A stretch of DNA of 64,000 bases from Favolaschia claudopus (taxonomy: Eukaryota > Basidiomycota > Agaricomycetes > Agaricales > Mycenaceae). This document shows positions 10,520 to 22,149 of this stretch, in pieces (the first letter of the stretch is position 1; every line of letters starts with the position of its first letter). Below the pieces are notes generated by a model, which saw only the letters and a program-made list of their open reading frames with translations, searched no databases and had not been told where the DNA came from. The stretch covers positions 310,001 to 374,000 of the forward strand of contig JAWWNJ010000119.1 of assembly GCA_037176885.1 (NCBI GenBank). The letters run 5' to 3'. The position numbers and the translations under genes were made by a program.

Positions 10520-13013
10520 ATGCTGCCTAATTTTCTGCAAACAATTGTTGTTGCTGCGAGCCTCGTGGCTGCATCGGACCCGCTCGTAGTTTCGCTCCCA
10601 TATGGCGGCTTCCGCGGATTCGTAGCTGGAAACCTAACACAGTTTCTCGGCATTCCATTCGCTCACAGGTAAGTACAGTAATCCCCTTGTCGTTCTCCTT
10701 CGCTGCTGGAGGTTGATTTACTTTGGCAGCGAGAGGTTCAGAGGTCCGACATCCCCCATCCCATTTCGCGGTGTGCGGGATGCTATAGAATACGGACCCG
10801 CCTGCCCTCAACAAGCCATGTCGAATTTTGGCGGAGGTCCAATAATCCCTGCATTTCCATCTGTTTTGGAAGATTGCAAGTGTTTCCTCGGCCAATCGGT
10901 TAATCTCATTATTTGCAGGTTTGACTCTCGATATATTCAAGCCCCAAGTCATGACATCTGCGCACCAACTCCCTGTTTCCGTCGTCTGTGTTTCCATCAT
11001 CCAGGACCCTAATTATAACATTAGCTAATCAAATCCGTTCTTCGCAGTGGATTTATGGAGGCAAGCCCAGCAGATTCCTCCGATATCTCGTCGCAAAAAT
11101 CTAATCCATCCCTCTGTATAGGTGGCTTTGCTGTCGGAAATTCCCGCAATGACGATCTGCGGCCACTCGTCGAGCGCTCAATCCAGACCCACGAACCGAT
11201 TCTCGTCCTAACTATCAATTATCGTGTTACAGGTCCGGCAATGTTTTCACCTAACGCCCTGTATTCCTGACCCTCTTGCAATTGCTGCCTTGCTTAGCGT
11301 TCGGGTTTCTTCCTGGGAAAGAAGCGGCCGCGGCAGGCGTCACTAATCTTGGCTTTCGCGATCGTACGTGGTTACTTTACTGACAGATTAGTACCGAGCG
11401 AGTCACAGAGATCGCTGCACTACGATGGGTGCAAAGATATATTCATGCCTTTGGGAGGGGATTCGCACCGAGTTGTCCTGTTCGTCTCTTTTGCTCCTCT
11501 ATGAACTCCACATGTGTCTGATCAAGTCCTACGATAGCGGCGGTGTTAGTGCAGGATCAATGTCGACCGCATATCTCACGCTTCAGAATAAATACAATTC
11601 GAATACTCTATTTCGTGGAGCTCTCATGGTGAGAGCAAGACCGCACTGTGAGACTAAGCTTATTTATCTCACATCCAAGCAATCTGGAGCGGCGGTCCAC
11701 ATCCAGCCTCAGTCGGCCGGCCAATCTGACTACGATGACCTTGTCCGAGCGACACAATGTACGGGAGCAAAGGATACCCTCGACTGCCTACGGCGTGTTC
11801 CGTTTGACAGCATCATGGCTGCGGTGAACAACACACCAACCATCTCATCTTACCGGAGTGTCAACCTCTTGTGGGCGCCGCACATCGATGGGGATGTGGT
11901 CGCGAGAGACGCGTGGACGTCGATCAACCAAGGGTTGTATGCCAAGGTAGGTACGTTCGGCCGTTCAGTGAGCGCTATTTTGAAGAACGCATGCACAGAT
12001 CCCCCTTATTTCGACCATGTGCGACGACGAAGGAACGTAAGTCTGTTGATCTGTTCGCAGGAAGATTTCTGATTCAATGAACTCTCACGCAGCCTATTTT
12101 CACTGGCTGCGGCGAATATATCGTAGGTTCATTACAATCATTCTACCTCCGGCGTTGATTGGTTTGAAGAACGAGTGCTGAATTCCTTGAGTACATCCAT
12201 GACAAGTACGGCGGACCATCTTTTTCATCCAAAATCTTGATCGTATTGTGAATATTCATCAGCTTCCTGCAAGATGCAAGTCCCGCCGAACTGGCACAAA
12301 TTGCGCGCCTCTATCCCGATGATCCAACACAGGTACGCAATATATTTCTATTCCTGTGCTACTTCTTGATCTTCGACTTCAGGGATCCCCCTTCGATACC
12401 GGAACAGCTAAAATCATCGGGTAATTTCTTTCTCCTGCCAGATATAATTCTTCAAAGCAAAACAAACATCCGCAGACCGCAATGGAAGCGTACATCGGCG
12501 TTTATAGGAGATATGCTGATCAGTTCGCCTCGGCGGTTTCTCCTCGAGCATGCGTCAACAAGGCAGAATGTGTGGGGATCGCGTATGTTCGAATTCTTTG
12601 TATATCTTGTCGATCGGTACTGAGCCCTTCACATACAGTGAACAAGATGGGCAAGAGCAACGTGCCCGTGGGCGCGTACCACACCAGCGACACCGCGATC
12701 TGGTTCACTAACACCACCGGCGTGTATACTTTGGGCATGGACTCTTTGGGTGACTAGATTCCGTTCTTTCTCTGATCCCATATTGGCCACTAACGTGAAT
12801 ACAGTGAACTTTGTTAAGAGACTAGACCCCAATGGTATTGCGGCGCATCGGACCGACATCTGGCCAAAATGGAACGTTGCTTCGTCGAAAGAGAGGCAGT
12901 CCTCTTTGTTGACATTCAGCGACATGAGGGTGAATATCACTGCCGATGATTTCCGGAAAGAAGCGATCGATTTTTTGAACGAGTTTCGCGAAAAATACGA
13001 CGGCCGGAAGTGA
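10520..13013 (+). CDS. Type B carboxylesterase/lipase-like enzyme, 17 exons, possible one-base frameshift
   Basis: Exons: 10520-10668, 10730-10875, 10919-10983, 11048-11060, 11122-11232, 11298-11363, 11409-11479, 11538-11628, 11680-11946, 11999-12036, 12093-12122, 12170-12205, 12263-12332, 12383-12420, 12476-12582, 12639-12749, 12805-13013; about 539 residues. A signal peptide (MLPNFLQTIVVAASLVAAS) starts it. Family landmarks follow in order: FLGIPFA, EDCLTLDIF, VWIYGGG, NYRVTAFGF, DQIAALRWVQ, nucleophile elbow GVSAG, acidic-residue region CDDEGT and a His in YHTSD, so the Ser-Glu-His triad is present. Two introns (from 10,876 and 11,061) need GC donors. At 11,456-11,459 there is one base more than the family frame needs. 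An alternative splice avoids the shift but loses the conserved sequence. Secreted ester hydrolase, substrate unknown. Confidence 0.8.
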
Positions 13014-13337
13014 ATATATGGTACATAATTCTTTCCAGTAGAGAGTCAGTGTTCATTCACAGACGGCGCATTATCTGTCAGCTAATTGTCGGGCTGCAAG
13101 GTCGCCGATCGCCTCCATATCTTTTAGATCGGCGTTGGCTCGGTCTCGCGCACCACTTCGTTCAGCGCCATCACCCGCCTCGCATCTGCAACAAACTAAG
13201 TCATTGCTCTACAAAAGCTCAGCCTTGCTCACCGAGTGTTGGGTCAGGACTATGGGTTTCAACCGGTTTGTCTTCTTCAATGCTGCGCAGTCAATCTAAC
13301 ATCTGCTTTCGAATGACGAGGAAGAGCAAAATAAGGC

Positions 13338-13773
13338 CTACAACATGTTCATCGAAGATACGATGTGCCTCTCCACGGGAGCATCGCGAAATCTGATCTT
13401 CTTGCGGATGATAGCGGTGTAGAACACGCCGACCATCCCTGTTTGATAGCTGAGATCAACCTTGAAGCCAAGGTCAGCATCAATTCCACTGTACATCAGG
13501 CAGATTATCGATACTTACTCCCCCTTTATTATCCTTGGGCACCTCGACAGCGCCACGGAAGTCTACCGCTGCACCGGCCTCGTCAAATTCCTGGCCTCTG
13601 AGCCGTAGCTTGTACTCGTCGCGAGTGAGGCTTATGCCGTTGATGATGATGCTCGCTTCGGGGGCGATGAAGCTGTCGAAGGCGTTGTTAAATTCTATCT
13701 CGGTTTTGGCTTTGCAGAGCGCGATGATGTGCAATGCGGCCCAAGTCTTCAGAGCAGGGGGTACCGGGGACAT
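13338..13773 (-). CDS. NTF2/SnoaL-like small protein
   Basis: Exons 13519-13773 and 13338-13460 (read in reverse) with a 58-base intron give 125 residues. The acceptor after TTCAAG was chosen because it restores the frame to VDLSYQTGMVGVFYTAII and RDAPVERHIVSSMN. That order (N-terminal helices, a short substitution-rich loop, then the GxVGVFY strand and the RDAPV strand) is typical of small fungal proteins with the NTF2-like cone fold. No catalytic residue is evident, and many members have no known role. It converges with the carboxylesterase, about 325 bases apart. Confidence 0.7.
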
Positions 13774-14099
13774 GATTCAGATTGTTTGATTTGTTCTGAC
13801 TTGCGCTACGCACTTTATGTCTGTGAGGAGGTTTCAGTTCTCAACTCTATATGTAGAGAACGACGCAGAAACGACGTAGGTATTACCTCCTCGATGCACA
13901 ACCGTGACGAATGCTTTCGCAGAGACCAATCATGACGAATCAAGTATTTCCAATATACTTAACTGCGCGACCTTCATTGGTCTATTTTTCCAGGAGCAAC
14001 TTAATTCGGTCTCCATTCCAAAGTAACACTGAACGAAAGCCCGTAAGTATAAGTGTAGCTACTACTCTTGACACAAGTTGGAAGACACCATACGTACTT

Positions 14100-14571
14100 G
14101 TTGACGTGGAAACTGGATATCGATGATTAAATTTTGAAGGCCATCGAGCCGAACTCATCTTACCTCCGAGCATCGTCATATGTCGACTTTCCCAGGGCGG
14201 TGAAATCGAAGATCCACGATGATGTATATGTTTGTGGGAATGCTTCAAAAACTGGGTCATAGGCCGCGGCGAAGAATGTGTTACTTGGATCCCAATTTGA
14301 TCCAATTTGAAAGGCCTTCCGCGTCCGTTGTGTTCATTTGAAAGCGAGTGCGATAGCTTGAAGTAGGTAAACTCTTCGCATTTCCTTCTCTTTCTTGCTC
14401 AGTCTCCTTCCAGGATAATGAACTCTCAAGCACGTGGTAATTTCCAACCGTGTGAATATCACGGAATATTCCGCTTGAACGAAAATTCCAATCGTCCAAG
14501 CCAACGCCCTTTTTACATTTCTGGCATCCATTCCAAGTGCAACTGCTCCCCGAAAACAAGACTGGATTCAT
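14100..14571 (-). pseudogene. Possible gene fragment, unrecognised
   Basis: Reading in reverse, one frame gives a 96-residue stretch from 14,571, and a second frame from about 14,300 carries a protein-like segment (DPSNTFFAAAYDPVFEAF followed by SSWIFDFTALGKSTYDDARR) that ends at a good GTAAGA donor. The two are out of frame and I could not join them with credible splice sites. It may be a decayed gene or one with exons I misread. No family assigned. Confidence 0.25.
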
Positions 14572-14726
14572 CCTCGAGGTAGTTAACTTAAATTACTCGA
14601 AATCAAATTTAAATTAAACTTCATCAACTCCGTCATATCGCGGCGCGGGTTGTGCGGCACACGGAGAATTGGTTATATTATGCTCAGATGACTTTAGAAT
14701 ACATATGTAAGCTATCACACTCTCTC

Positions 14727-16063
14727 ATGCCGCTACCCACGATGAACCAGGACTCTTCCAAGTCATCTTTGGACCTCACGCAACTCAACACGGAAGAGCT
14801 CCTCGCTCTCGCGAATCGAAGCGTGCACCGTGCCATTGAGGTAGCGCAAGAGCCCGCCGTCAGCGCCCTCTCCGTCGAGGAGGCACTGCACAAGGATTTG
14901 GAGAGCAGGATCGATGAACTGAAAAAGGCGAACGAGAGGCTCCAGATGCGGTGCGATGCGGAGAGCGTCATTCGCGAGAGTGGGATCGATGAGCTGCGCC
15001 GGCTCCGTGCGGAGAGCGAGCGGCATGCGGCTGTGGTGGCTAGCAAGGATGCGATGGTGAATGAGCTGAAGGGGAAAGTTTCCGAGCTTGAGGCCAAAGC
15101 TGGAGATGCGGAGTTCAGTTTGAATAATGCATGCACGAGAGTTGATGATCTCTTCATACAGAGGGATATGATTCTCGAAAGCCACGCTGCGGAGATAGCT
15201 GAAAAGGAGAGGGCTGTTGCTGAGAAAGACGCGTTCATCGTGGATCTGCGAGCGACGAATTCAAACCTCCAGGCTGAAATCGCAGAGCGCGCTCGTAAGC
15301 GGACGGCTCTCCTGGCATCGCTTCAGAGTCTTGAGGAGGGCATGCACGAGGGCGCACAGACTCAGATTGAAGGTAGTGCTTCGTCTCCCGGAGCCTTGAA
15401 ACGGAAACTGCCGTTTCCAACTCCCTCCTCCGAGTCCCCGGACATAGGTAGGGACTCACTCGCTCGGCCTCATTACTGTTATTGAAGACTTATTCCTTCT
15501 TTAGGTTCCTCACCTGAATTAAAAGAAGAGCTCTCCCCAGCAACGCGCAGCACGTCTAGGGCAAAACCCAACAGCGAAGGTTTGTATTTATGTTGAGTTG
15601 ATTCAACCGGTTACCGCAGCTCAAGTACTAAATTTGATTGAAGCATCTGACGCCAAGATCAGTCTAAATCCTCGCTCAATGATCGAGAATAAATCGTCCG
15701 AAGGGAACCAGAGCCCCGAGAGGTGTGATCCTTCCAGGGACGACGAAGACGATCTAACGTGAGTCTGCATCCTTGAGCTTACTCTAAATCGATACACTTG
15801 AAATGATGTCGGTATCACCTTATTCTTGGTTTGGCAGGTCATTGTCCCCAAGCTCCGAGTCTGAGTCTGAGGAGGCAGATCGAGCACCAAGCGGAGAGTC
15901 CGACTCAGATAGTAATAGCGACTCGGAGTCGGATACGCCGCTGCGCAAATTGCGGTCTCGCAAGACTGCGGCCAAATCGAACACGCAGCAGCGCATTATG
16001 ACGAGGAGCAGCGATAAGGTCGAGCCAGCCAAGAAGCGACGAAGGGTGGGGTCGGATTTTTGA
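14727..16063 (+). CDS. Coiled-coil protein with acidic-serine region and KKRRRV tail
   Basis: Likely exons 14727-15447, 15505-15579, 15644-15758 and 15838-16063. The start could also be the ATG at 14,742. The second intron could end at 15,619 or 15,643; both keep frame, and the longer one has normal length. The first 210 or so codons form an almost unbroken Glu/Ala/Leu/Arg coiled coil. The C-terminus is Ser/Glu/Asp-rich and ends PAKKRRRVGSDF, a nuclear localisation-type motif very like the PKRRRV repeats of the gene at 1-2317. It lies between the two inverted copies of another coiled-coil gene with the same general plan, so the three are probably a locally expanded family. Function unknown. 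Confidence 0.65.
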
Positions 16064-16329
16064 GTGAACGGAGTGTTGGCAGAACAATTGTATGAGGCAA
16101 ACGGAAAGCCGTGGAGGAGTCCGCAATTTGTGTCCTGTTACTTAATATGCTTCCCAGCTATTAGCGGACGAGTTCGATTGGCAGTATACTGGTCATGTTT
16201 GAATAAAGATGGGACCAGCACTTTACTTTCGGTATTACCTTCAGTAAAGGCTGGGGTCGAGTTGACTGGAGAGATGATTGTCGGGTGGCCCACTTAAAAA
16301 AGTCGAAGAACTCGGGGGGTGCGGATTGG

Positions 16330-17800
16330 TACGATGAACTTTCTGCACTTACGAGGCGAGGAAAGGAAAGTCAGGAATTCCAACTTGAGACGGTACGGCG
16401 TGGATGTGTTGAGTGCCAGGCGAATATTTGCATTGATGCGATATGTTTGGATTGGGGAGACAGAAACGAGGTGTTACAGTTACAGGCACGGGGCGCGAAT
16501 CGTAGATTTTCAATGATGATACAACGGTAAGCAGGTGGTGTATTGGACTCGAGGTGCAAGCAGAATCTGGAAAGTGTCAGTAGGAATCTCATGCGGTATT
16601 TTTGACGTACAAGTAGTACAGGCCGAATCTCTCGCGCAGGAACTGGGGAAATAGAACCGACATGCAATTACGATTAAGTTCTCCGTCGTTTACGCATCTT
16701 CGTAGTCCTAGGAGGATGCTCTGGGTCAGAGTCTTGTTATGTTGGTGAGATAAGGAAAGGACATACCTCAAGCGAAATGAGTTGCACGTCTTCGTCGCCG
16801 GGGGAGTCCAACATCCGTTTGCGTCGTAGCTGGTGCCGAGTAAGGCCTCTGGTACGCGACGAGGTGGCATTGTACGTAGTCCTATGAGCATGCTCGGGGT
16901 CAGGTCCTTGTTGTATTGGATGAGGAAAGGACAGACCCGGGAAAGAAGTCAAGCGGGTCGTCGATGGGAGAGTCCATGATCCGTTTGCGTTGTCGTGGCT
17001 GCTGCCGAGTGACGCCTCCGATACGGGTGGATGGCTCGTCATCATCGCTATCGAGAATCCGCTTGTGTCGAGAGCCTGAGGACACGGCATTACGAGAACT
17101 TGAAGCAGTACCGGTATTTACGCCAGACTGCAAGTCCACGATACGTTGGAGCGAGTCACGCGTATCCGTGAGCAGCGCCGCTCGTTCTTGGTCCAACTGC
17201 GCGCGATCTCTAGCTTCCTCCTCAAGCCCCCGCTTCTCCTCCTCGAGTTTCGCGTATTTCTCAGCCCATTCAGTGATAGTCTTATCCTTCTCCTGCATCT
17301 CCAGCGTCAAGTGCGAGATCCTATCCGTCTTCTTCGTGATTTCGACTGCCTGTGCGTCGCGGGCCTCCTTGAGAGTTTGGAGTTCTGCCTCGAGGGCGAT
17401 GCAGCGCGCCTCTGCCACCCGATGGGCGCTGCTGCTGCTGGTAGCCGAGGCGCGCGCGGCTTCGACGGCTTCCTTGACTTTGAGCTGCGCGGCGGCGAGG
17501 AGGGCGTCGGAGATAGGGTCGGGCTTCATGACGTAGTGATCAGAGCAGGATGTTTGTGTATGTGTACGTACATCAATCAATCAAGTGATCATTGATGTTG
17601 GACAGCACGACCAAACACCGTCTCTCATGGTCTCCCTCGATGTCGGACGAGGCAGTGACGGCCACATCTCCGCCGTTGCGAGTAACAGCGCTGAAGTATT
17701 TTTTAACGTGGTCTTGGACAAGTACGGGAGCGGAATCCCTACGCATCAGCACATTCGGCAGGGTTGGCGACGCGACGACGAGTCGGCATCGTGACGATGT
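16330..17800 (-). repeat. Segmental inverted duplication, copy B
   Basis: Reverse-oriented counterpart of 3085-4290, covering upstream DNA, the gene and downstream DNA. Sequence identity is visibly incomplete, so the event is not recent. Ends are approximate. Confidence 0.75.
16690..17529 (-). CDS. Coiled-coil protein with repeated KR-[IM]-[LM]-DSP motifs, copy B
   Basis: Exons 16937-17529, 16767-16881 and 16690-16707 (reverse) give about 241 residues. The start MKPDPI matches copy A at 3334. Residues 10-140 are a predicted coiled coil nearly collinear with copy A. The tail repeats a basic-acidic unit three times (HKRILDSDDDE, RKRIMDSPIDD, RKRMLDSPGDEDV), while copy A has one. The final exon adds only five residues before TAA. 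Extra exons here or loss in copy A explain the length difference. Function unknown; nuclear location inferred from the basic motifs. Confidence 0.75.
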
Positions 17801-17924
17801 CCTTCTCGCGCTTACCTTCCACGGGCCCACCGCCTCCATCCCCCCTCCAACTCGCTCACGCCGCATCCCCGCCCTGACGACGCCGCCGTCCGCCTTTTCC
17901 TTCCTCTGGTGCCATAAAGCTAAG

Positions 17925-18150
17925 TTTGCTACTGGGCCAACACGTCGATCTGAGCGGAGAGAGCAGTGTATTATTCGGTTTCCTATAGACAATTTGTATT
18001 CAAGTGAACTCGTAGAGCGCATCCCCACGAACCCAACGCATACCACTCCTTTTCAACAAAGTTCAGATCCAAGTTGAACCAAAATCTCAACCGTGGGATC
18101 CTATCACGATGGCAAGATTGCCGGAGGGCTTGCCGAACGCAAGTTGGTTT
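17925..18150 (-). repeat. Dispersed repeat, inverted copy of 5432-5669 (empty-site allele)
   Basis: In reverse this matches 5432-5669, including GGCAATCTTGCCATC and CAACCTTGGATCTGAACTTT. At the position where the MITE sits in the other copy, this one reads straight through AAGCTAAGTTTGC, so it serves as an empty site. Confidence 0.75.
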
Positions 18151-19226
18151 TGCATTCAGTATGTTCAATTCCTCTTTCCTTTGGTACAAAACTATTAATG
18201 GTAGTCAAGAAGTACTAGTTAAGATTGAAAACCTAATCACATATGTATTGATTAGTAAGGAAAGGACAGGCGCTCGTAGACTCGGATATTCCGATCTAGG
18301 ATGTCCGCTCATGGTAAACCCATTTTTGACCAATTTGGTGTGTCGATGAACAAAGAGATCGATCGCATCCAAACATCGGCGCTTGTTGACGAGGAGAAGG
18401 TTTCGATAACGACAGATCCAGCGGAAAATTTGCTTTCTGTCGATGTCCATGGTGGTCAGGAACCAAGAAGTACAGCGTGGGAGCGAAGCAGGCGGCAAGT
18501 TCGGCTTGATCATGTGCGGATGTTGCCGCGCATCAAACCCTCTCCCTTTACCGCCATGTTGTTTGAGCTCATTGTCCCGGGACGATATCAAGCCGATCTT
18601 CAAACTGTCTCGAATGTAAACAAGTATCGATGGGGACAGCAATAAGAATGCGATTCCTCCGTTGCTTCAGAATATAAAATCGGTTTCAATCTTGGTTCGA
18701 CTTTGAATTCGTCAAAGGCTTATTCTGAAAGTCGGCGGGGTGGACACACATTCAGTTTCTCTGTGCTGATACGGAGATCGGCCGACTAATCTTTTGAATG
18801 CAGGAAGATGGGCTCGATGCCAGAAGGTGTCAACCATATTAAATCATGATGATCTCTACAGCATTCAGTTCCCACCCCAGTTTTATTTCTTTATGAGCAA
18901 AAGTTATCTAGAAATCCTACTTGAATCATTGAGCTGGATCCTCGCCCTTGCGCACGCCGAAGTTTTTTTGGCATCCACGTAAACACTTGTTCTCGATATC
19001 TTTGTCCATCGCTGCTTCGAGGACCCAGGATTTACAACTGAAACCCCGGCGCCCACAACGACTGTGCCCGCTCCACGAGGTTCAAGAAGCTTCAATTACT
19101 ACTGGGTACCGGTAAGGCGCTCATCCGCTCTACAGCATAACTACATGGGGTTTTTTCCGTGTGTCTCAAAAACTGAGTCATCCATTGTGTGCGGCTTTCC
19201 CTTCTCCTGTGTGTACCTCCACCACG
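18151..19226. other. Intergenic region, no supported gene
   Basis: A 145-codon frame in reverse at 18,205-18,642 overlaps a 114-codon forward frame; neither has motifs or splice support. Around 19,020-19,100 a Thr/Pro-rich stretch (TTETPAPTTTVPAPRG) is open and ends near a GTAAGG donor. It could be a lone exon of a secreted protein, but no partner exon was found. Confidence 0.35.
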
Positions 19227-19828
19227 ATGTCGCACCCGCATCCACACCAACCCTCACCCGACTGCCTCTGCCTCTGCCCGGCTTGTCATTTGAAACTTTT
19301 TCCGAGGACGCCTAGTGGGCGGATTATGCTTCCGGATGTTGGAAACAATTCAAATGCTCGGCGGGGTACGTTCTAGTTTATTTCGTTAACAATGATTAAA
19401 AGTCGTGGATTTCCCCTACAGTCGCCCCTCCGCTCCACAGAGACATCGCTAGGAACAATACTCCTCCTCTTCGACCGCAATCCACTGCGCCGCACCAGGA
19501 TCGCTCTTCCCCAAATCACCCTCCACCGATTGATCCATCTTCACAACATCAACATCCTGCATTCCTTTCCTCTATACGTTCCATGAACATCCCTCGCAGA
19601 CCCAATTCCGCCATGAGTCGACCAATCTCCTCCCATATGCCATCGAACTCACTCATCAAGCACGAGTTTGAAGGTGAAGGAAATTCAACCAAAGCCCCAG
19701 CCCAGCAGCCGACGCAGGTGAAATTCAAATGGGCGGAGAAGAAAGATGAGGGAAGGGCCCATTTTACTCGAGCTACGCGTTATCAGGGCACGGTGTACAA
19801 GGAGTATGTCCTGAGACGTACGCAGTGA
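19227..19828 (+). CDS. Uncharacterised small protein with Cys-rich N-terminus
   Basis: Exons 19227-19365 and 19422-19828 with a 56-base intron (GTACGT...ACAG) give 181 residues. The N-terminus holds a compact CLCLCPAC cluster. The middle is Pro/His/Gln-rich and probably disordered, and the last 45 residues (KFKWAEKKDEGRAHFTRATR then YQGTVYKEYVLRR) look folded. No signal peptide or membrane segment. I do not recognise a family. The Cys cluster could bind metal, but spacing is not diagnostic. Confidence 0.5.
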
Positions 19829-20287
19829 TTAAGTATTATCTGTTTTCACTCAAGGTTTGCGGGTGCGTCGAATATTGGTCGAATATTGATTTCTCGATTG
19901 TTCATGCGCCGTGAGTAATGTTGGGAATTATAATTCAAGCTTGATATTCTTAGACTCCGCGGCAATCGTAGCTACAGCACATTAATGTACATTGAAAGCA
20001 TATTCGGATTGCTGCGAACGAGCCTCGAGGAAGTACACGAACATACAGGACAAAGAATGGTCAAGGTTTGGCGGCGACGAATGCCGACATGATCCGCGGA
20101 TCATTCTAGAGCCGGACCGGATACTCATGTGCCGAGCCGGAATCCTTTCCTCACCGCCCCTGCGACCTCCTCGCCAGCAAATGCACTGGTAGTCGAGCAG
20201 ACGGGTGTGATTCGATTGGCACACTTGCTCACCAACTTCTCCAACTTCCATCGTTCTTCGTCCCTCAACTGGCTCTCGTCGTCAAAG

Positions 20288-22125
20288 ATGAGCGCGCCTC
20301 TGGGCCAAACGCTGCGCATTGCGATTGTCGGAGCGGGTATGAGCGGTCTCGCCGTAGCTCTGGCTCTCGCGCGGAACGGATTTAGCAAGATTCATGTATA
20401 TGAAGCGGCGAGCAATCTGGGATTCGTAGGAGCCGGGATTCAGGTACTTAATTCTTAGCCAATATGTGATGCACAATTGAAATGGATTATTATTAGGTGG
20501 CTCCCAACCTCTCAAGGCAGCTGCAGCGCTTGGGAGTATGGGATTATATACAAGAGGAAGCGGTGACCATGCATGGTGCCTCTGTTCGCGGTGAGAGATC
20601 TTCCTGTCGTCGATAGAAAACTGGACCTCAAGGAGTCGAGTAGCTGGTGCGACTGATGAAGAGCTCGCAAGCGTGAAATCTTCCCATGTTGAGGAAAGAT
20701 ATGGGCAGCCGCATCGCGTGAGTTCATTTGTTTCTCCCTCGTTACCTTTGTTGAAACTATGCAATTAGTGGGCCCATCGTGCCGCTCTCGCAAATGCTCT
20801 CTACGAAGGATGTAAAGTCGCGTCTCCCGCGATCACCATACACTTCGGCACGGCAGTTGTGGGCATAGATTTTGAGCACCCTCGACTTCGCATTCAAGAG
20901 CGTGGCGCGGAAGGCGAAGGTTCTTGGGTCGGCGCGGATGTCATCCTTGGCGCAGACGGGATAAAGAGTGTCGTTCGGAAATATATGCTCGCCAAACGGG
21001 GTGAAGATGCTGATGGTGAGCTCGATTCAAATACGTTCTCGATGTTTTGTTCATATTCATGCTAACGAGCTCGTAGTCAAAGACACAGGTCAGGCGGCGT
21101 ATCGCATAATGCTCACTCGTGAACAGTTAGCTCATGATCCCGAATTGCTGGCAATGGTGAATTCAAATCTCACCTTCCGCTGGATTGCACCAAGACGGCA
21201 TATCATCGTGAGTAATATATCCCTCGATATCCTCCTCAACCATTGATTGATTTCCTTCACAGGCCTACCCAATCTCCGCACACAAAATCTTCAACATCTC
21301 TACTGCCCAACCGGACACCAACTTCGCATCCGAACCAACATCCTCCTACACGACACGCGCCGATAAATCTGCCATGCTTGCCGTATTCGAAGATTTTTGC
21401 CCGCTCGTGCAGAGGATGTTGGGGCTGGTAGAGGAGGGGGAAGTGTGTGAATGGAAGCTGCGGGTACATCATCCGTTGGGTACGTGGGTGGATGAGGGGG
21501 GGAATGTGGCGTTGTTAGGGGATGCATGTCATCCGAGTTTGCCGGTACGTGTGCGGATTTGAATGCCAATTTTCTCTGAATACTGTCTTCGTATAGCATC
21601 TTGGGCAGGTACGTTTGATGGGATGTTTCGTGCGAAATTGCGAGCTGAACCAGGTTGGATGAATAGGGAGCAGCGCAAGCTATCGAAGACGCCGCAGTTC
21701 TTGCCGTAGTCTTGACTAAAATTTCAGATAAGAACGATGTACACGCCGCCCTACTTGTTTATGAGGTGCGCCGCTTCTCGATCTTCCTAATTCCTTGCCA
21801 GTCTTCGCATCGAATATTAGCACTTACTCCTCCCCAGCACCTCCGCAAACAACGCGCCGAGTTCCTCGTCGACCAAGCTGCGGCCTCCGGACGCGACCTC
21901 CACTTGACGGATCCCGAAGCTCAGGCAGCGAGGGATGAGGGATTTCGGCAGGTCAAGAACGGCGGCGCGAATCCGGATAAGTGGTTGGACCGGGAGGTGC
22001 AGGATTTTGTGTATGGGTTTGATTGTGTGCAGGATGCGGAGGGGAGGTGGGGGGAGGTGTGGGGGGAGGTTGTTCGGGTACTTCGCGGCGCTGGGGGAGG
22101 GACAAGGAGTGAGTTGGAGGAGTAG
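20288..22125 (+). CDS. FAD-dependent monooxygenase, salicylate-hydroxylase type
   Basis: Exons 20288-20443, 20497-20590, 20617-20717, 20769-21015, 21077-21207, 21263-21544, 21597-21608, 21667-21765 and 21838-22125 give 469 residues, the usual length for the family. Motifs in order: GAGMSGL dinucleotide-binding loop near residue 15, VEERYGQPH, HRAALANAL, the DG motif GADGIKS, the GD motif GDACHP, then GAAQAIEDAAVLA. These define class A flavoprotein hydroxylases that use NAD(P)H and FAD to hydroxylate aromatic rings. Two oddities: a 12-base exon (HLGQ), and an apparent 26-base intron at 20,591-20,616 that alone keeps frame and the conserved sequence. No secretion signal; cytosolic. Substrate cannot be told. 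Confidence 0.88.
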
Positions 22126-22149
22126 AGGAGAGGGGAAGTGGCGGAGAAG

